Positions 1 to 11,710 of a stretch of DNA of 64,000 nt are shown piece after piece. The DNA is taken from positions 1 through 64,000 of the forward strand of contig WEDG01003419.1 of the NCBI GenBank assembly GCA_017591395.1. The letters run 5' to 3'. This DNA is from Schistocephalus solidus (taxonomy: Eukaryota > Platyhelminthes > Cestoda > Diphyllobothriidea > Diphyllobothriidae). Made by a program: the position numbers and the translations under genes. The notes beneath the pieces are model-generated. The model saw only the letters and a list, made by a program, of their open reading frames with translations, was not told the origin of the DNA and ran no database searches. How positions within the stretch are numbered: the stretch's first letter is position 1; each line of letters begins with the position of its first letter.

Positions 1-70
1 TAAGATATTTAATCTTGCTCTTGGTGAGCTTTATATTTTATGGAAGGAATCATACTGCTATTCAGGCGTC

Positions 71-985
71 GTGCCGTCGTTTTGGACGTTTAGGCCAACA
101 AATACACTGCCAGCAGTTTCGAAGATCTTTGAGACCTTGATCAAAGACAAGATGATGCGTCACCTAACAGAGAATAACATACGTAATGCGACTCAGCAGG
201 ATTTCTCGAAAAAAGGTCTTGTTACACCTTCCAGCTCTTTTCCTTTGATCATGTGCTACAATATAGAGACAGCGGTTTTGCAATTTACACGGTTTAATTC
301 GATTTCACGAAGGCTTTTGTTCGTGTTGACCATGATCTCCTACTGCTGAAACTTGCCTTCATTGGCATGGGGAACAAGCTTCTGAACTTAATATCTTCCT
401 ATTTGAACGCGCGTGCACAACAGGTTAAAATTTCTGATGTTATCTCCAACCCTACGCATGTGAGTAGCAGATTTATTTAGGGTAGCGTGCTCGGCCCGCT
501 TCTATTTTTGCTTTTTCAACGATGTTCATGATTTTTTCAGTATGGTAGGCCATTTTATGTACGCTGACGACTTACAAGTTGTCTATCGATATGAACCGGT
601 CGATCGCAACATCGTGCCTGAGCTCTATAAAAGGATCTTCAGGCCTTCGCTCAGTGGTGTTGCACATGGTGCCTTTCGCTTTCTTGGCACAAGTGCTCCG
701 TTATGGTAAGTGGTGACAACCATCAGCGTCATCTAAGCATAGACGGTCATGACCTTAATGTGCCCGGGGTTATAATGGATCTGGACATATCATATTCTAG
801 TAGTCTTAATCCGTCAGAGCACTGTGCACTGATTGTCTCAAAAGCACGCCAAACTACTGGGTTTATTCTCAGGAATTTTAAAACCGTCAATATTAGAATC
901 AGCCTCTATAAAATGTATGTCAGGCCTAGTTTGGAATACTGCTCGTTACTTTTAAGCCTTTTGCACGCTAGAGAGTGGAAGAAGG
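71..985 (+). pseudogene. CR1/Jockey-like LINE reverse transcriptase remnant
   Basis: This is a broken RT. The fingers region starts near 110 (KIFETLIKDKMMRHLTENN). It is followed, in another frame, by a palm stretch (KAF near 310) and by a GSVLGPLLF motif near 481-510 that is preceded by an in-frame TAG. The catalytic YADD box is intact at 560-571 and reads on into LQVVY. The thumb part (703-985) includes YKMYVRPSLEYCS. Several frame changes mean no functional protein. At about 985 the thumb runs in frame into the fingers of a different RT, so the open frame at 703-1230 is a chimera of two elements. Confidence 0.75.
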
Positions 986-1390
986 TTCATAAATATCGCC
1001 GTGTTCATAAAACGCCCACTCTTGCTAAACGCCTTGAAAAACTAATTGCAAAACAAATCACGGATTTTTGCATTAGCAATCAAATTTTTAAAATTTACCA
1101 ACACGGCTTTTTACCAGACCAATCTTGTGAAACCTGCCGCTTGTCTTTTCTAAATCTACTAACCTCTCTTCATAAGGATCATATATCTGTAGTAGTTATT
1201 TACTCTGATGTCAGTAAAGCATTCGATTAAGTGTCTCATAAACGACTTCTAGCTAAACTAGAAGCGATAGGATTTCATTGTCCCCTTAAATTGTTAGTAG
1301 TGGATTTCAAGGTACCGTACTTGGTCCTTGTTGTTCTTACTGTATACATGTAAGCGATATTTCATCGATAGTTAAACATCCTACCAACAA
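985..1390 (+). pseudogene. CR1-like LINE RT fragment, same family as the 8913-11710 copy
   Basis: The fingers and palm of an RT (HKTPTLAKRLEKLIAKQ, then DQSCETCRLSFLNLLTSL and VVVIYSDVSKAFD) match the family seen on the minus strand at 8913-11710. KAFD is followed by a TAA stop where relatives read KVPHKRL, and the downstream part (HKRLLAKLEAIGF) is still legible. The YADD region is missing. It lies in the opposite orientation to its relatives in this window, and only about 400 bp survive. Confidence 0.7.
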
Positions 1391-1814
1391 CGCTGTCAGA
1401 TTACGAGAATCGACCCGTTTGTTTCTCTGGAAGATCTCTTCCGCTTGATGGCGTTCAAGGACTCTAAATCCTGTGCCGGACTTTATTCTGAAGGCAATAT
1501 TGCTGGCTCTTGCATTCCGTTATCAGGTTATTCCTCAGTAGACACTACGAGACAGCCGTTCGCCGGCAGTACCTGTTGCCTGGTACCAGAATACCAGATT
1601 TTTACAACACTGAAAGAAGAAGTACTACACCGTGCACCTGTGTCGATACTTCCCTGTCCTGAACTTTCATCCGTTCAATGAGCTGCAGAGTTTTTCTCAT
1701 GAAAAACAATACCAAAGCAAACGATCAGGAGTTTTTCACTGTCGAAGCTCCGACCCCATACTTTTATATCCCTTTTTGACCTTGCCTATAAACTGGCACA
1801 TATATATAGGTGGA
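1391..1814. other. no recognisable feature
   Basis: Only short open frames occur here, without known motifs. It separates the RT fragment above from the 3' limit of the minus-strand LINE that starts at about 1815. Confidence 0.5.
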
Positions 1815-4532
1815 AAATCTCTTGACCGTTTAATAAAAGTGAGTTTGGAATGTTATCAGTTCCAACTGAATGTGAATTTTTAGGTGAGCTATTTCTTTTT
1901 GAATACATGAAGGCGAGAAATTAATAGTTGTTAGAAGCGAATTGGAAAGCAGAGGAATTGTGGGCGTGGGGCTAGTTTCAGTGGTAAATTGGTTGGCAAA
2001 AAACGAGTTAAACAATTCTGCTTTGCCCAAATCATCTGTCAAAAATTTTCTGTTACACTCAATAAGGGCGGAGTGACTTTCAGACGCTTAGCCGATGACC
2101 GAACATGAAAGATTTGAGCAACAGATTTGGATGAATTGGCATCACTTAGTGCCCAAGACTCCCTACGCTTATCTCGCGCGAGCCTTTATTCTCGATGCTA
2201 ATTCAAATATTTTTGCAATCCTTAAATGAACTGACAAAGAGCTTTTAGATGAATCTTTAAAGTTGCTTTTCGTAATTTTTTAAGTCTGTTCTGGAGAAAA
2301 TGCGGAACAGTAGAAGAAGCTGTATGTGAATTAAAAATCTTAAACGGGATAAAAAGCCTGGATTTTTTCTGTGAGGCTCTGGAATAGCTCACGGAAAAAG
2401 TTTAGATCGTTGATTAAGAATATGCTATGCCAATCTAGAAAGCTTACAAAATTATTTACTGTTTCATGGTTTATGTTAGCAAAGTTGAGGTTATTGCATT
2501 TAACCTCAGGCTTCGTAAGAAGGGGAACTGGAAGACAACAGTGAATTATTGCGCGATCACTTGTAAATAGATCATGATGAAAATTCATAAAGAGAGGGTG
2601 GACATCGTTTTGTAAAAAAATTAAATCTAAAAATGTTGTCATTTCTAGTAACTGATCTGACCAGTTGGGACATGTTTGAAAAGTTAATATTATCGACCAA
2701 TTTCTGATGTTTAGGCGGAGAGGAATTGGCCTGCCAGTCAATGTCTGGCAGATTAAAATCGCCTACGATTATTTTGACATCAAACTGAGTGTCTGCAACT
2801 TTTTCAAATAGTTTCACAGAGCTCGCTTTCATTGCCAGAATAACACGGAGGATTATAGACACAGCCAATTACCGCTTTTTTTATTGTGCGGGAGGATGAC
2901 TGAAGCAAAAGCATACATTTCCAGAAAAAGACGAAATGTCCAGATGAAAAGGGAAATGTACAAAGGATGACTTAATATAAAGGAGGCAACCACCGCCACG
3001 TTTTTCAGCGCGATCTTGTCGGTACAAATTGAAATTATCTATAGCAAGCGTCGAGTCAGAAATAAGAGAGTGAGCCCAGGATTCAGTGATGCACAGCACA
3101 TCTGGATCAAGCTCAAAGGCTACTGTTCTAAGCTCAGCCATCTTATTTACAACTGATCTCGCATTGAGTTAAACTAAGCTGAGCGTATTCCTGAGCGCAG
3201 GTTACGCTCATAGGTATTTATAAAAAAGGATAATTTGGTGGCGGAGAAGAAAACTGGAAAGAAGAAACGAAAGGTGGGAAACAAAATTGCTCTGGTCTAC
3301 AATTTGTCGAAATGTTACTGTTAAGAGAACTGAGATTATTGTACAGTGGCATATTTGGATGAAAACCTTGGAAGGGAAGGCTATATTGTGGCGTTTGAAA
3401 GATAGGGGACGGCATAGAAATGAGATTTTGAGGGACGTTAGCGAAAATTGGCGGAAAACGTGCATTTGAAAAAGGAATAAATGATTTCGAAAAAAACTGG
3501 TAGCATAATTTGAAGCGTTAAATATTTGTGGATTTCGGACAATTTTTTTGGGTTGGGAAAGATGCTAACGTTAGCGTTCGCAGATGTTGTAGATGCTGAG
3601 GGGTTAGCAGGTTTCCCATCGGTAATGCCATTGCTGATTTTCATGCCTGGATTAGCCACAGATTTAGATTTACTAGGAGTTTTCTTAGGGTTAGTAGATT
3701 TGTCAGGTATAGCAGGCATGGTTTGCTTCGGATGAGAAAGAAATGGAGTTGACACTATTTCCCTCAAACCAGCAAAAAGGATAACGTGTGAAGATTCAGC
3801 TGGAATCGAAATTCCTGTCGATCCGGAGGGCCGTGGGCTTGCTTTAGCTACAGGACAAATCTCTGAGATAACTTTTGGTATTGAAGGTGTAGACCAAGGC
3901 TTCTTGTTTGCTAATGAGGGTGAAACCCGACGTTCCATTGGGGTTTTATCCCTACAGATAAACAACTTGTTTTTTTTCAAATATTTAGCTGAGTGCTCAT
4001 GTCTAGAGAAAATAAGGTCAACTTCAATCGCTGAAAAAAGTTTGACCAGAATAGGAGGGTTTTTTTACTACGGGAAGATAACCTTTTAGCTTCAGCGACT
4101 TTAAAGTTAAAGCCGCACGAGTAAAGGAAATGAAATGCAACTTCCAGGGGGATTTTGCTCTTGGGAACGTTTTTTAAAAGAAAATTGAAACTTCTCTTAT
4201 GTTGGTCAAGTGACTCAGTACTGACCATGTTTATAAAAGGCTCTAGTTTCGCGCATTGTTGAGAAGTGAGTGAAGACAATTTTCCCTCAAAAATGGTACC
4301 AAGGATCGTGAAGAGAGAAACATATTTAGACATAAAGGTATTAAAGTTTTCCAGGGCGTCAAGGTCTAATTTCTTCATGCTTAAGGTGGGTTGTTCCAGT
4401 GGAAGTTTTACGCGAAGAGGATGTTTGCGTCTAAGTACTGACTGGGGTTTCATATTGGTTTTAAAATATAAGTACTTTTTAAATCAATAATACGAAGGAA
4501 AATTGTTACTAGTGACGTTTTGCGGAATAAAA
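1815..4532 (-). mobile_element. CR1/Jockey-like LINE, copy A (ORF1, endonuclease, start of RT)
   Basis: Read on the minus strand, this copy has a 5' end near 4532 and an ORF1-like frame from 4453 (MKPQSVLRRKHPLRVK) with a frame change near 3977. A second ORF1 part (3980-3480) is rich in Pro, Ser and Lys. An AP-type endonuclease in several frames runs from 3470 to 2520 (LCITESWAHS near 3080, GDFNLPDIDW near 2750). The linker and N-terminal RT part (LGKAELFNSFFANQFTT) lie at 2042-1970. The element stops at about 1815, before the catalytic RT. ORF2 is broken by several frameshifts, so the copy is dead. Its first 1.9 kb is closely similar to copy B at 4553-6532, which it abuts head to tail. Confidence 0.8.
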
Positions 4533-5502
4533 GATTTAATATTTTAAGAAGACAACAGTGAATTATTGCGTGATCACTTGTTAAAATATCATGATGAAAA
4601 TTCATAAAGAGAGGGTGGACATAATTTGTAAAAATAAAATCTAAAATGTTGTCATTTCTAGTAACTGATCTGACCAGTTGGGACATGTTTGAAAAGTTAA
4701 TAGTATCGACCAATTTCTGATGTTTAGGCGGAGAGGAATTTGCCTGCCAGTCAACGTCTGGCAGATTGAAATCGCCTATGATTATTTTGACATCAAATTG
4801 GTTGTCTGCAACTTTTTCAAATAGTTCACAGAGCTCGCTTCCATTGCCAGAATAACACGGAGGATTATAGACACAGCCAATTAACGCTTTTTTATTGTGA
4901 GGGAGGATGACTGAAGCAAAGCATACATTTCCAGAAAATGACGAAATGCTCAGCTGAAAAGGGAAATGTACAAAGGATGACTTAAGATAAAGGAGGCAAC
5001 CACCGCGACGTTTTTCAGCGCGGTCTTGTCGGTACAAATTGAAATTATCTATATCAAGCGTTGAGTCAGAAATAAGAGAGTGAGCCCACGATTCAGTGAT
5101 GCACAGCACATCTGGATCAAGCTCAAAGGCTACTGTTCTATGCTCAGCCATCTTATTTACAACTGATCTCGCATTGAGTGAAACTAAGCTGAGCGTATTC
5201 CTGAGCTGCAGGTTACGCTCATCAGTATTTATAAAAAAAGGAAAATTTGGTGGTGGAGAAGAAAACTGGAAAGAAGAAACGGAAGGTGGGAAACAAAATT
5301 GCTCTGGTCTACAAATTGTCGAAATGTTACTGTTAAGAGAACTGAGATTATTGTACAGCGGCATATTTGGATGAAAACTTTGGAAAGGAAGGCTATATTG
5401 TGGCGTTTGAAAGATAGGGGGTGGCATAGAAATGAGATTTTGAGGGAAGTAAGCATAAAGTGGCGGAAAACGTGCATTTGAAAAAGGAATAAATGATTTC
5501 AA
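4450..5502 (-). CDS. LINE ORF2 fragment, AP-like endonuclease domain
   Basis: This frame of 350 codons runs on the minus strand from 5502 down to 4450. Residues 1-100 are low complexity, rich in Pro, Phe and Ser. An endonuclease/exonuclease/phosphatase fold follows, with N in SLNARSVV (about residue 110), E in CITESW (about 135), D and N in GDFNLPDVDW (about 245), and SDH near residue 315. In active elements this domain nicks target DNA to prime reverse transcription. The last 35 residues or so belong to the neighbouring copy's 5' region and are not part of the protein family. The true start is unclear because the upstream low-complexity stretch has no landmark. Confidence 0.7.
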   Translation of the reverse strand: MKSFIPFSNARFPPLYAYFPQNLISMPPPIFQTPQYSLPFQSFHPNMPLYNNLSSLNSNISTICRPEQFCFPPSVSSFQFSSPPPNFPFFINTDERNLQLRNTLSLVSLNARSVVNKMAEHRTVAFELDPDVLCITESWAHSLISDSTLDIDNFNLYRQDRAEKRRGGCLLYLKSSFVHFPFQLSISSFSGNVCFASVILPHNKKALIGCVYNPPCYSGNGSELCELFEKVADNQFDVKIIIGDFNLPDVDWQANSSPPKHQKLVDTINFSNMSQLVRSVTRNDNILDFIFTNYVHPLFMNFHHDILTSDHAIIHCCLLKILNLLFRKTSLVTIFLRIIDLKSTYILKPI

Positions 5503-6532
5503 AAAACTGGTAATCTAATAAGAAGCGTTAATTATTTGGAGATTTCGGCCAACTTTTGGGTTGGGAAGGATGCTAACATTAGCGTTCGCAGTTGTTGTTG
5601 ATGCTGAGGGGTTAGCAGGTTTCCCATCGGTAATGACATTACTGATATTTATGCCTGGATAAACCAATGATTCAGATTTACTAAGAGTTTTCTTAGGTTT
5701 AGTAGATTTGGCAGCTATAGCAGGCATGGTTTGCTTGGGATGAGAAGGAAGTGACGTTGACATAATTTCACTCAAACCAGGAACAAGGTTAACAGGTGAA
5801 GATTCAGCTGGAATCGAAATTCCTGTCGATCCGAAAGGCCGTGGGCTTGCATTAGCTACAGGACAAACCTCTGAGATAACTTTTGTTATTGAAGGGGTAG
5901 ACCAAGGCTTCTTGTTTGCTAATAAGGGTGAAACCCGACGTTCCATTGAAGTATTATCCCTACAGATAAACAACTTGCTTTTTTCAAATATTGAGCTGAG
6001 TGCTCATGCTTAGATAAAATAAGGTCAACTTCAATCGCTGAAAAGGTTTTGACCAGAAAAAGCCGGGTTTTTACTACGGGAAGATAACCTTTTAGCTTTA
6101 GCAACTTTAATGTCAAAGCCGCACGAGTAAAGGAAATGAAATGCAACGTCCAGGGGATTTTACTCTTGGGGACGTTTTTAAAAGAAAATTGAAACTTCTA
6201 TTGTGTCGGTCAATTGACTCGGTACTGAACATGTTTATAAAAGGCTCTAGTTTCACGCATTGTTGAGAAGTGAGTGAAGACAACTTTTCCTCAAAAATAG
6301 TACCAAGGATCGTGAAGAGAGAACCATATTTAGACATAAAGGTATTAAAGTTTTCCAGGGCGTCAAGGTCTAATTTCTTCATGCTTAAGGGGGGTTGCTC
6401 TAGTGGAAGTTTTACGCGAACTGGATGTTTGCGTCTAAGCACTGACTGGGGTTTCATATTGATTTTAAAATATAATTATTTTTCAAATCGATAATACGAA
6501 AGGAAAATTGTCACTAGTGACGTTTTGCAAGG
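4553..6532 (-). mobile_element. CR1/Jockey-like LINE, copy B (5' part only)
   Basis: This is the second tandem copy of the same LINE, with the same 5' terminal sequence as copy A (an AAGGAAAATTGT motif near 6490 and near 4497). ORF1 opens at 6457 (MKPQSVLRRKHPVRVK) and is frameshifted near 6113 and 5970. The 350-codon frame 5502-4450 carries an intact AP-endonuclease domain: SLNARSVVNK, CITESWAHS, GDFNLPDVDW and a terminal SDHAIIHC. These are the metal-binding and catalytic motifs of LINE endonucleases. The frame then runs out into copy A's 5' end, so RT is absent. The short leader (about 75 bp before the ATG) is shared by both copies, which suggests a genuine 5' end. Confidence 0.82.
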
Positions 6533-8047
6533 CAGCAAATATGTACCGCAATTACAAGAGCGGTGCTTGATCTAATGTCAACAATTATCGGCAAGTCATC
6601 CTAAACTCCATTTTCTGTAAAATAATGGAATCAATAATCAAGAAAGCAACCATGAAGTTCCTTGAGAAAAATCGATTACTCTCAGATCTCCAGCATGGCT
6701 TCAGACAGAATCGCCCCTGTGTTTCCAGTTTATTACTCTCCAAAGAGCAGTGGACTCGTGCACTGGACGAAAACGGTAGGCTTGATGTCATATACACTGA
6801 TTTCAAGAAGGCGTTTGACTGTGTCCCACACAAACGTCTCATCTGCAAATTATCTGAAATTCGCCTAAGAGGATTCTACTGACATGGATCGCAGACTTTG
6901 TTACAGGTAGATTGCAAACTGTGTGCGTCGATACCTCGAAGTCAACACCTACTCTGGTTCTAAGTGGTGTCCCCCAAGGCTCGGTATTAGGGCCTTTACT
7001 CTTCTTAGTGTACATCAACGACTGTGTCGACGACCTGGAATGCAGCGCCATCATGTTTGCAGATTATGTTAAATTTTGGAGGGTTATCAGATCTGATTCC
7101 GATGGGTGCGCATCTCAAGAGGATCTCAACCGTCTTAGCAACTCATCTGCTCGTTGGCTCTTAAACTCTTACGTTGGAAAGTGTGCGTTACTAAGACTGC
7201 GAACCAGAAGGACCATGGAGGAGGATGATTCATACCAATACATTCTCAATGGGCAGCTCCTTTCAATTGTTGAGGAACAGAAGGACATCGGTGTTTTAAT
7301 AAACTCCTTACTTAAACAATCTTCACAGTGTTTAAAGGCAGCTAAATGCGCTACACAGTTTTAATTTGCTCTCAGACGTGGATTTGTGCCGATTGATAAG
7401 GAACTCTTCCGAAAAGCCTACGGGGTAATTGTTCGATCTCACTTGGAATATGCCGTCCGTGGTTTAAGAAGGATCATCTCCAGCTGGAACGAGTGCAGGC
7501 GAGGGCTACTAAGATGGTCAAGAATCTTAGTCATCTGCCTTACGAAGCCAGACTAGTTGAACTTGATTAGTTGTCTCTAAATTACAGGCAAATACGCGGT
7601 GACCTCATCCAAACCTACCGGATTTTCAGAGGCCGCGAGTGTGCTCTAGAATTTGCTGACTTCTTTGAATTGGCTGGGAAGGAACATCTGCGGGGTCCTC
7701 CCCTTAAACGGCAGAGGAATTTTGTCCACACGGACGTCCGTCGGAACGCCTTTTCGCAGAGGGTCGTTGGAGCATGGAACGTACTCCCTGACAAGGTGGT
7801 CCTTTCAGAAACTGTTGACACATTAAAATTCAAACTAGATACTCATTTTCTGAGAAACTATTGAAAATATAATGAAGATTGTGTAAACAGTGGCAGCTTG
7901 TGCCCGGCCCAGACATATCGATGACTCAACATTTTCATTTGTCAGATTTATCACTGTAAACGTTTGTACTATTGACATTTTTGCATGGGAATAGGGAGCT
8001 CAATGGTGAAAGCCTACTTCTCTCAATAAAGTGACTTAAAGTGACTT
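6533..8047 (+). mobile_element. CR1-like LINE RT segment with short 3' repeat tail
   Basis: RT fingers and palm start at about 6590 (KATMKFLEKNRLLSDLQ, DVIYTDFKKAFDCVPHKRL). A frame change near 6880 leads into SGVPQGSVLGPLLFLVYIND (6961-7020) and then FADYVKFW, where the catalytic F/Y-A-D-D has become F-A-D-Y. Another frame break occurs at 7364. The C-terminal LINE tail is at 7571-7861 (SLNYRQIRGDLIQTYRIFRG, then AFSQRVVGAWNVLP). The 3' end carries an AATAAA and a tandem AAAGTGACTT repeat (8024-8047). The catalytic change and the frameshifts make it inactive. Confidence 0.8.
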
Positions 8048-8912
8048 AACAGAGATGACGGAAACACGGTGGCTTCGATATACTTTGACCTATAAAAAGC
8101 GTTCGATAAAGTCCCCCAGCAAAGGCTAATAGTGAAGCTAATAAGACATGAGATTGTGTCTCCTCTTCTCGACTTTCTAAATTCTTACCTTCAAAACCGA
8201 TATCAGGTAGTGCACATTCCAATCTTGGTCTCAGAACCATCTCATATTAGTAGCGGAGTACTTCAGGGGACTATCCTAGGTCCCCTCCTATTTCTTATAT
8301 ACATTCACCACTTATCCTTTATATCAATGTCAGCTAAAACATTTTTATAGGCAGATTACTTAAAACTTGCATATGCATCTAACAAGCATACAGTAGCCAG
8401 TTCGCACAGAACTATTGAAAATGATTTTTAAAAAATAAGCGAATGGATTATTCAATGGCAAATGCCATTCTCGCCAAGTAAATGTCATCTCCTGATTTTT
8501 TGCCCACAAAGCTTCCTCCCTTGACTTAAACGATCAGGAACTAACCAAGACAACATCAATAAAAGACTAAGGTCTTAGCTATACAAATACTCTTGATTTA
8601 TCTCCGCACGTTAAACAAATATCACCAGGCTGTTTAGGCTATGCGGATTCATTTGTAAAATTTTCTTATCGACAATATAAAATGTACGTTTTACCTCTCA
8701 TGGATTATTGCTCTTCAACGCTTTCGGATAGAAGACTCCCAAATAATGTCAGCTTTTAAAAATCACACACGACTAAGATATTCTCAGAATGCATAAACTA
8801 ACAAACCAAAACGGTCCAGGAGACACAAGAAATTATGAAAATTGTATGAACATTCCTAAATCCAAAAAGGCTATCTGATCCAACTTCTATTCCATTAGAT
8901 ATGCAACAATAT
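8048..8912 (+). mobile_element. LINE RT fragment, left half of an interrupted element
   Basis: The palm motifs are legible on the plus strand (ASIYFDL, a stop, then KAFDKVPQQRL; SGVLQGTILGPLLFLIYIHH at 8250-8309). The YADD position reads stop-A-D-Y near 8349. From 8458 to 8912 the sequence is repeated almost exactly at 11711-12163. The element's C-terminus continues only after that second copy. It was therefore split by the minus-strand LINE at 8913-11710, and the 8458-8912 segment is the left copy of the duplicated target. Confidence 0.72.
8458..8912. repeat. left copy of about 455 bp direct repeat flanking a LINE insertion
   Basis: It starts GCAAATGCCATTCTCGCC and ends CAATAT, and matches 11711-12163 with roughly a dozen differences by eye (about 97 percent identity). 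The two copies exactly bracket the minus-strand LINE, as a target-site duplication would. Confidence 0.8.
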
Positions 8913-11710
8913 TTAGAATTTAGAATTTATTTAGAATTTATATTTATATTTGGTTAGCACCGGGAAGGTACTGTCTAAGCAAACATTAGTAACGAAATAA
9001 AGTTAGGACAATGTGTGCAGATAAAATGTACAAATTCATAACTTGTCCTGCTATGTCAACAGTTAGCAATGTTTTAAAATTAAATGTGAACTAGAAAAAA
9101 TAGGCAGTGAAAAAAACTCCTACCATGAAAATGGAGGCAGAGTTCAATAGGCCTTCATTTTTCGAATAGAAGGTAGGAGAAAAAAACTGCTTAGGAAAAA
9201 ATAGTCAGGTGGTAGAATAGGGTAATACTGCAGTAGCATTTCAGAATGAGATAATGAAACGTCGAGGTGATTCGTTCTTGATCACTTAGGCGTATGAAAA
9301 CAGAAGCTCACGAAAATGCGTCAATGAACTTAAGGCCTCAGCATCATAGGATCCAGAATTGAATTCTGATGATGGTTAGTATCCAAAGAAACCGCAGCAT
9401 TTAAGACTGTGGACCACCGAATGTGTACGTCCGAATGACGTCATCGTTTGGAGGACGGGTGATATAGGGAGACATTATAGTTCATGGGCGTCTTGAGGTA
9501 GCGTAAATATAGTTTCAAGAGGGTTACTCAAATTCCCGATGGTCCTTTCTCCGAGTCATGGGGAAAGCTACTGGGAAAGATGAGGAAAATAACAGGTTAA
9601 TAGAATCAGTGTTTAGATAAATGTGCAGTCTTCGCTTGAATGCAGAAAGACTAGTTGACGACCTTATTTCAATTGGCAAGTTATTCCAAAGAAAACTATA
9701 CCTAGAAGCAAAGAAGAGAGAGCGTTTACGCGTGGAGGATGCAGGGGGCGGTATAATTAGTGCAGAATTTCTTAGGTTATAAGGAAGACTAACGGGGGTA
9801 ATGACAGAAAGCTTGGGGAGAGTAAAACTATTATTTAGTCGAAAAAGGAGACAAAAGCCTGTTTCAAGTCTCCTGACCCAAAGAAATTTTTGCTTCGTTA
9901 GCTGGCATCTTGTTGAGTAGGAAGTAGTTGAAAGAGTCGGAAATAGGAGTTTTTTTGTGAAATGTCTATGGACATTTTCAATTTTTGAACGGCTAGATTC
10001 GTTCATCAAACCGAAGAAAGGACAGAAAATTCAAGAATGGGAAGTACAAACATACGATAAAGTCTTAATTCAATTTCAGGAAGGTAGAAATTATAAGAAA
10101 TAAAGCCGCAAATCTGAGCAGCTTTGGCCGTAATTCTATCGGCATGAGGCGAAAGATCTAATTTATTGGTGTAGCTTAAGCCCAAGTCCTTGATGGAGGA
10201 ACATTCAATCATATGGCAACCTTCAAAGATAAGAGGTTGCGGCAGCCTTACAGGCCCAAAACTCATGTAGCGACACTTAGTAGGTGAGAAATCCATTAGC
10301 CATGGGGAGATCCAGGCCGAAAGAGCGTCTAAGTCTGAATGAATTTGTTCTAGGCACCGTTCAGTCGTGGAGTTAGAGAAGAAATACACGCATTTGAGGT
10401 TATCAGCAGAAATAAAAGATTGAGAATGTTTAACTATCAATGAAATATCATTTATATACAGAAAGAACAAGAAAGGACCTAATACGGTACCTTGAAGGAC
10501 ACCACTAACAATCGGGGTTGCACTTGAGTATGAGGACCCTACTAAAACCTTTTGTTTTCGATCATTTAGGTATGATCTAATTAAGTCAGTAAGGGGACTA
10601 CGAAATCCTATAGCTTCTAGTTTAGCTAGAAGTCGTTTATGAGGCACCTTATCGAATGCCTTACTAAGATCAAAATAGATAACTACTACAGATAGATTAT
10701 CATTACGAACAGAGGTTAGTAGATTTAGAAAAGACATGTGGCAGGTTTCACAAGAACGGTCCGGTAAACAGCCGTGTTGGGAAAAGTTGATAATTTGATT
10801 GCTTATGCAAAAATCCGTGGTTTGTTTTGCAATTAGTTTTTCGAAGAGTTTAGCAAGAGAGGGAGTGCTATGAACACCGCGATAGTTATGAATGTCCGAG
10901 CAGGAACCAGATTTAAAAACTGGTATTATAATAGAAGTTTTCCAATAATCGCGGAAGAAACCATTTTCGAGAAATACTGAGAATAATTTGCTAAGTAAAG
11001 GTGGAAAATCCCTTAACTGTTTAATAAGTGAGTTTGGAATGTTATCAGTTCCAACTGAATGTGAATTTTTTAGGTGAGCTATTTCTTTTTGAATACACGA
11101 AGGCGAGAAATTAATAGTTGTAAGAAGCGAATTTGAAAGCAGAGGAATTGTGGGAGTGGGGCTAGTTTAAGTGGTAAATTGGTTGGCAAAAAACGAGTTA
11201 AACAATTCTGCTTTGCCCAAATCATCTGTCAAAAATTTTCTGTTACACTCAAGTAAGGGCGGAGTGACTTTCAGACGCTTAGCCGATGACCGAACATGAA
11301 AGATTTGAGCAACCGATTTGGATGAATTGGCATCACTTAGTGCCCGAGACTCCCTAAGCTTATCTCGCGCGAGCCTTATTCTCGATGCTAATTCAAAGAT
11401 TTGTGCAATCCTTAAATGAACTGACAAAGAGCTTTTAGATGAATCTTTAAGTTGCTTTCGTAATTTTTTTAAGTCTTTTCTGGAGAAAAATGCGGAACAG
11501 TAGAAGAAGCTGTATGTGAATTAAAAATCTTAAACGGGAAAAAGCCTGGATTTTTTCTGTGAGGCTCTGGAATAGCTCACGGAAAAAGTTTAGATCGTTG
11601 ATTAAGAATATGCTATGCCAATCTAGAGTGCTTACGAAATTATTTACTGTTTCATGGTTTATGTTAGCAAAGTCGAGTTTATTGCATTTAACCTCAGGCT
11701 TCGTAAGAAA
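8913..11710 (-). mobile_element. CR1-like LINE, copy C (5'-truncated, nearly full RT and 3' UTR)
   Basis: Read on the minus strand: RT N-terminus 11427-11167 (AKRLKVTPPLLECNRKFL, LGKAELFNSFFANQFTT), fingers near 10880-10740, palm 10737-10006 (VVVIYFDLSKAFDKVPHKRL, SGVLQGTVLGPFLFF), then thumb and C-terminal region 10009-9524 (FLWVRRLETGF, YSFLWNNLPIEIRSS). The YADD box is replaced by S-A-D-N at 10399-10410, so the RT cannot be active. The 3' UTR (9520-8950) contains a long-range hairpin. The 3' end at 8913-8950 is a short TTAGAATTTA-type repeat. The 5' end is truncated in the endonuclease-RT linker at 11710. Confidence 0.83.
9104..9190 (-). repeat. structured element in LINE 3' UTR (copy C)
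   Basis: Plus-strand text GCAGT...ACTCCTA (9104-9123) is complementary to TAGGAG...ACTGC (9174-9190), forming a two-part stem with an A-rich internal loop. The same layout recurs at 12882-12968, 15580-15666 and 18271-18356. Confidence 0.6.
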
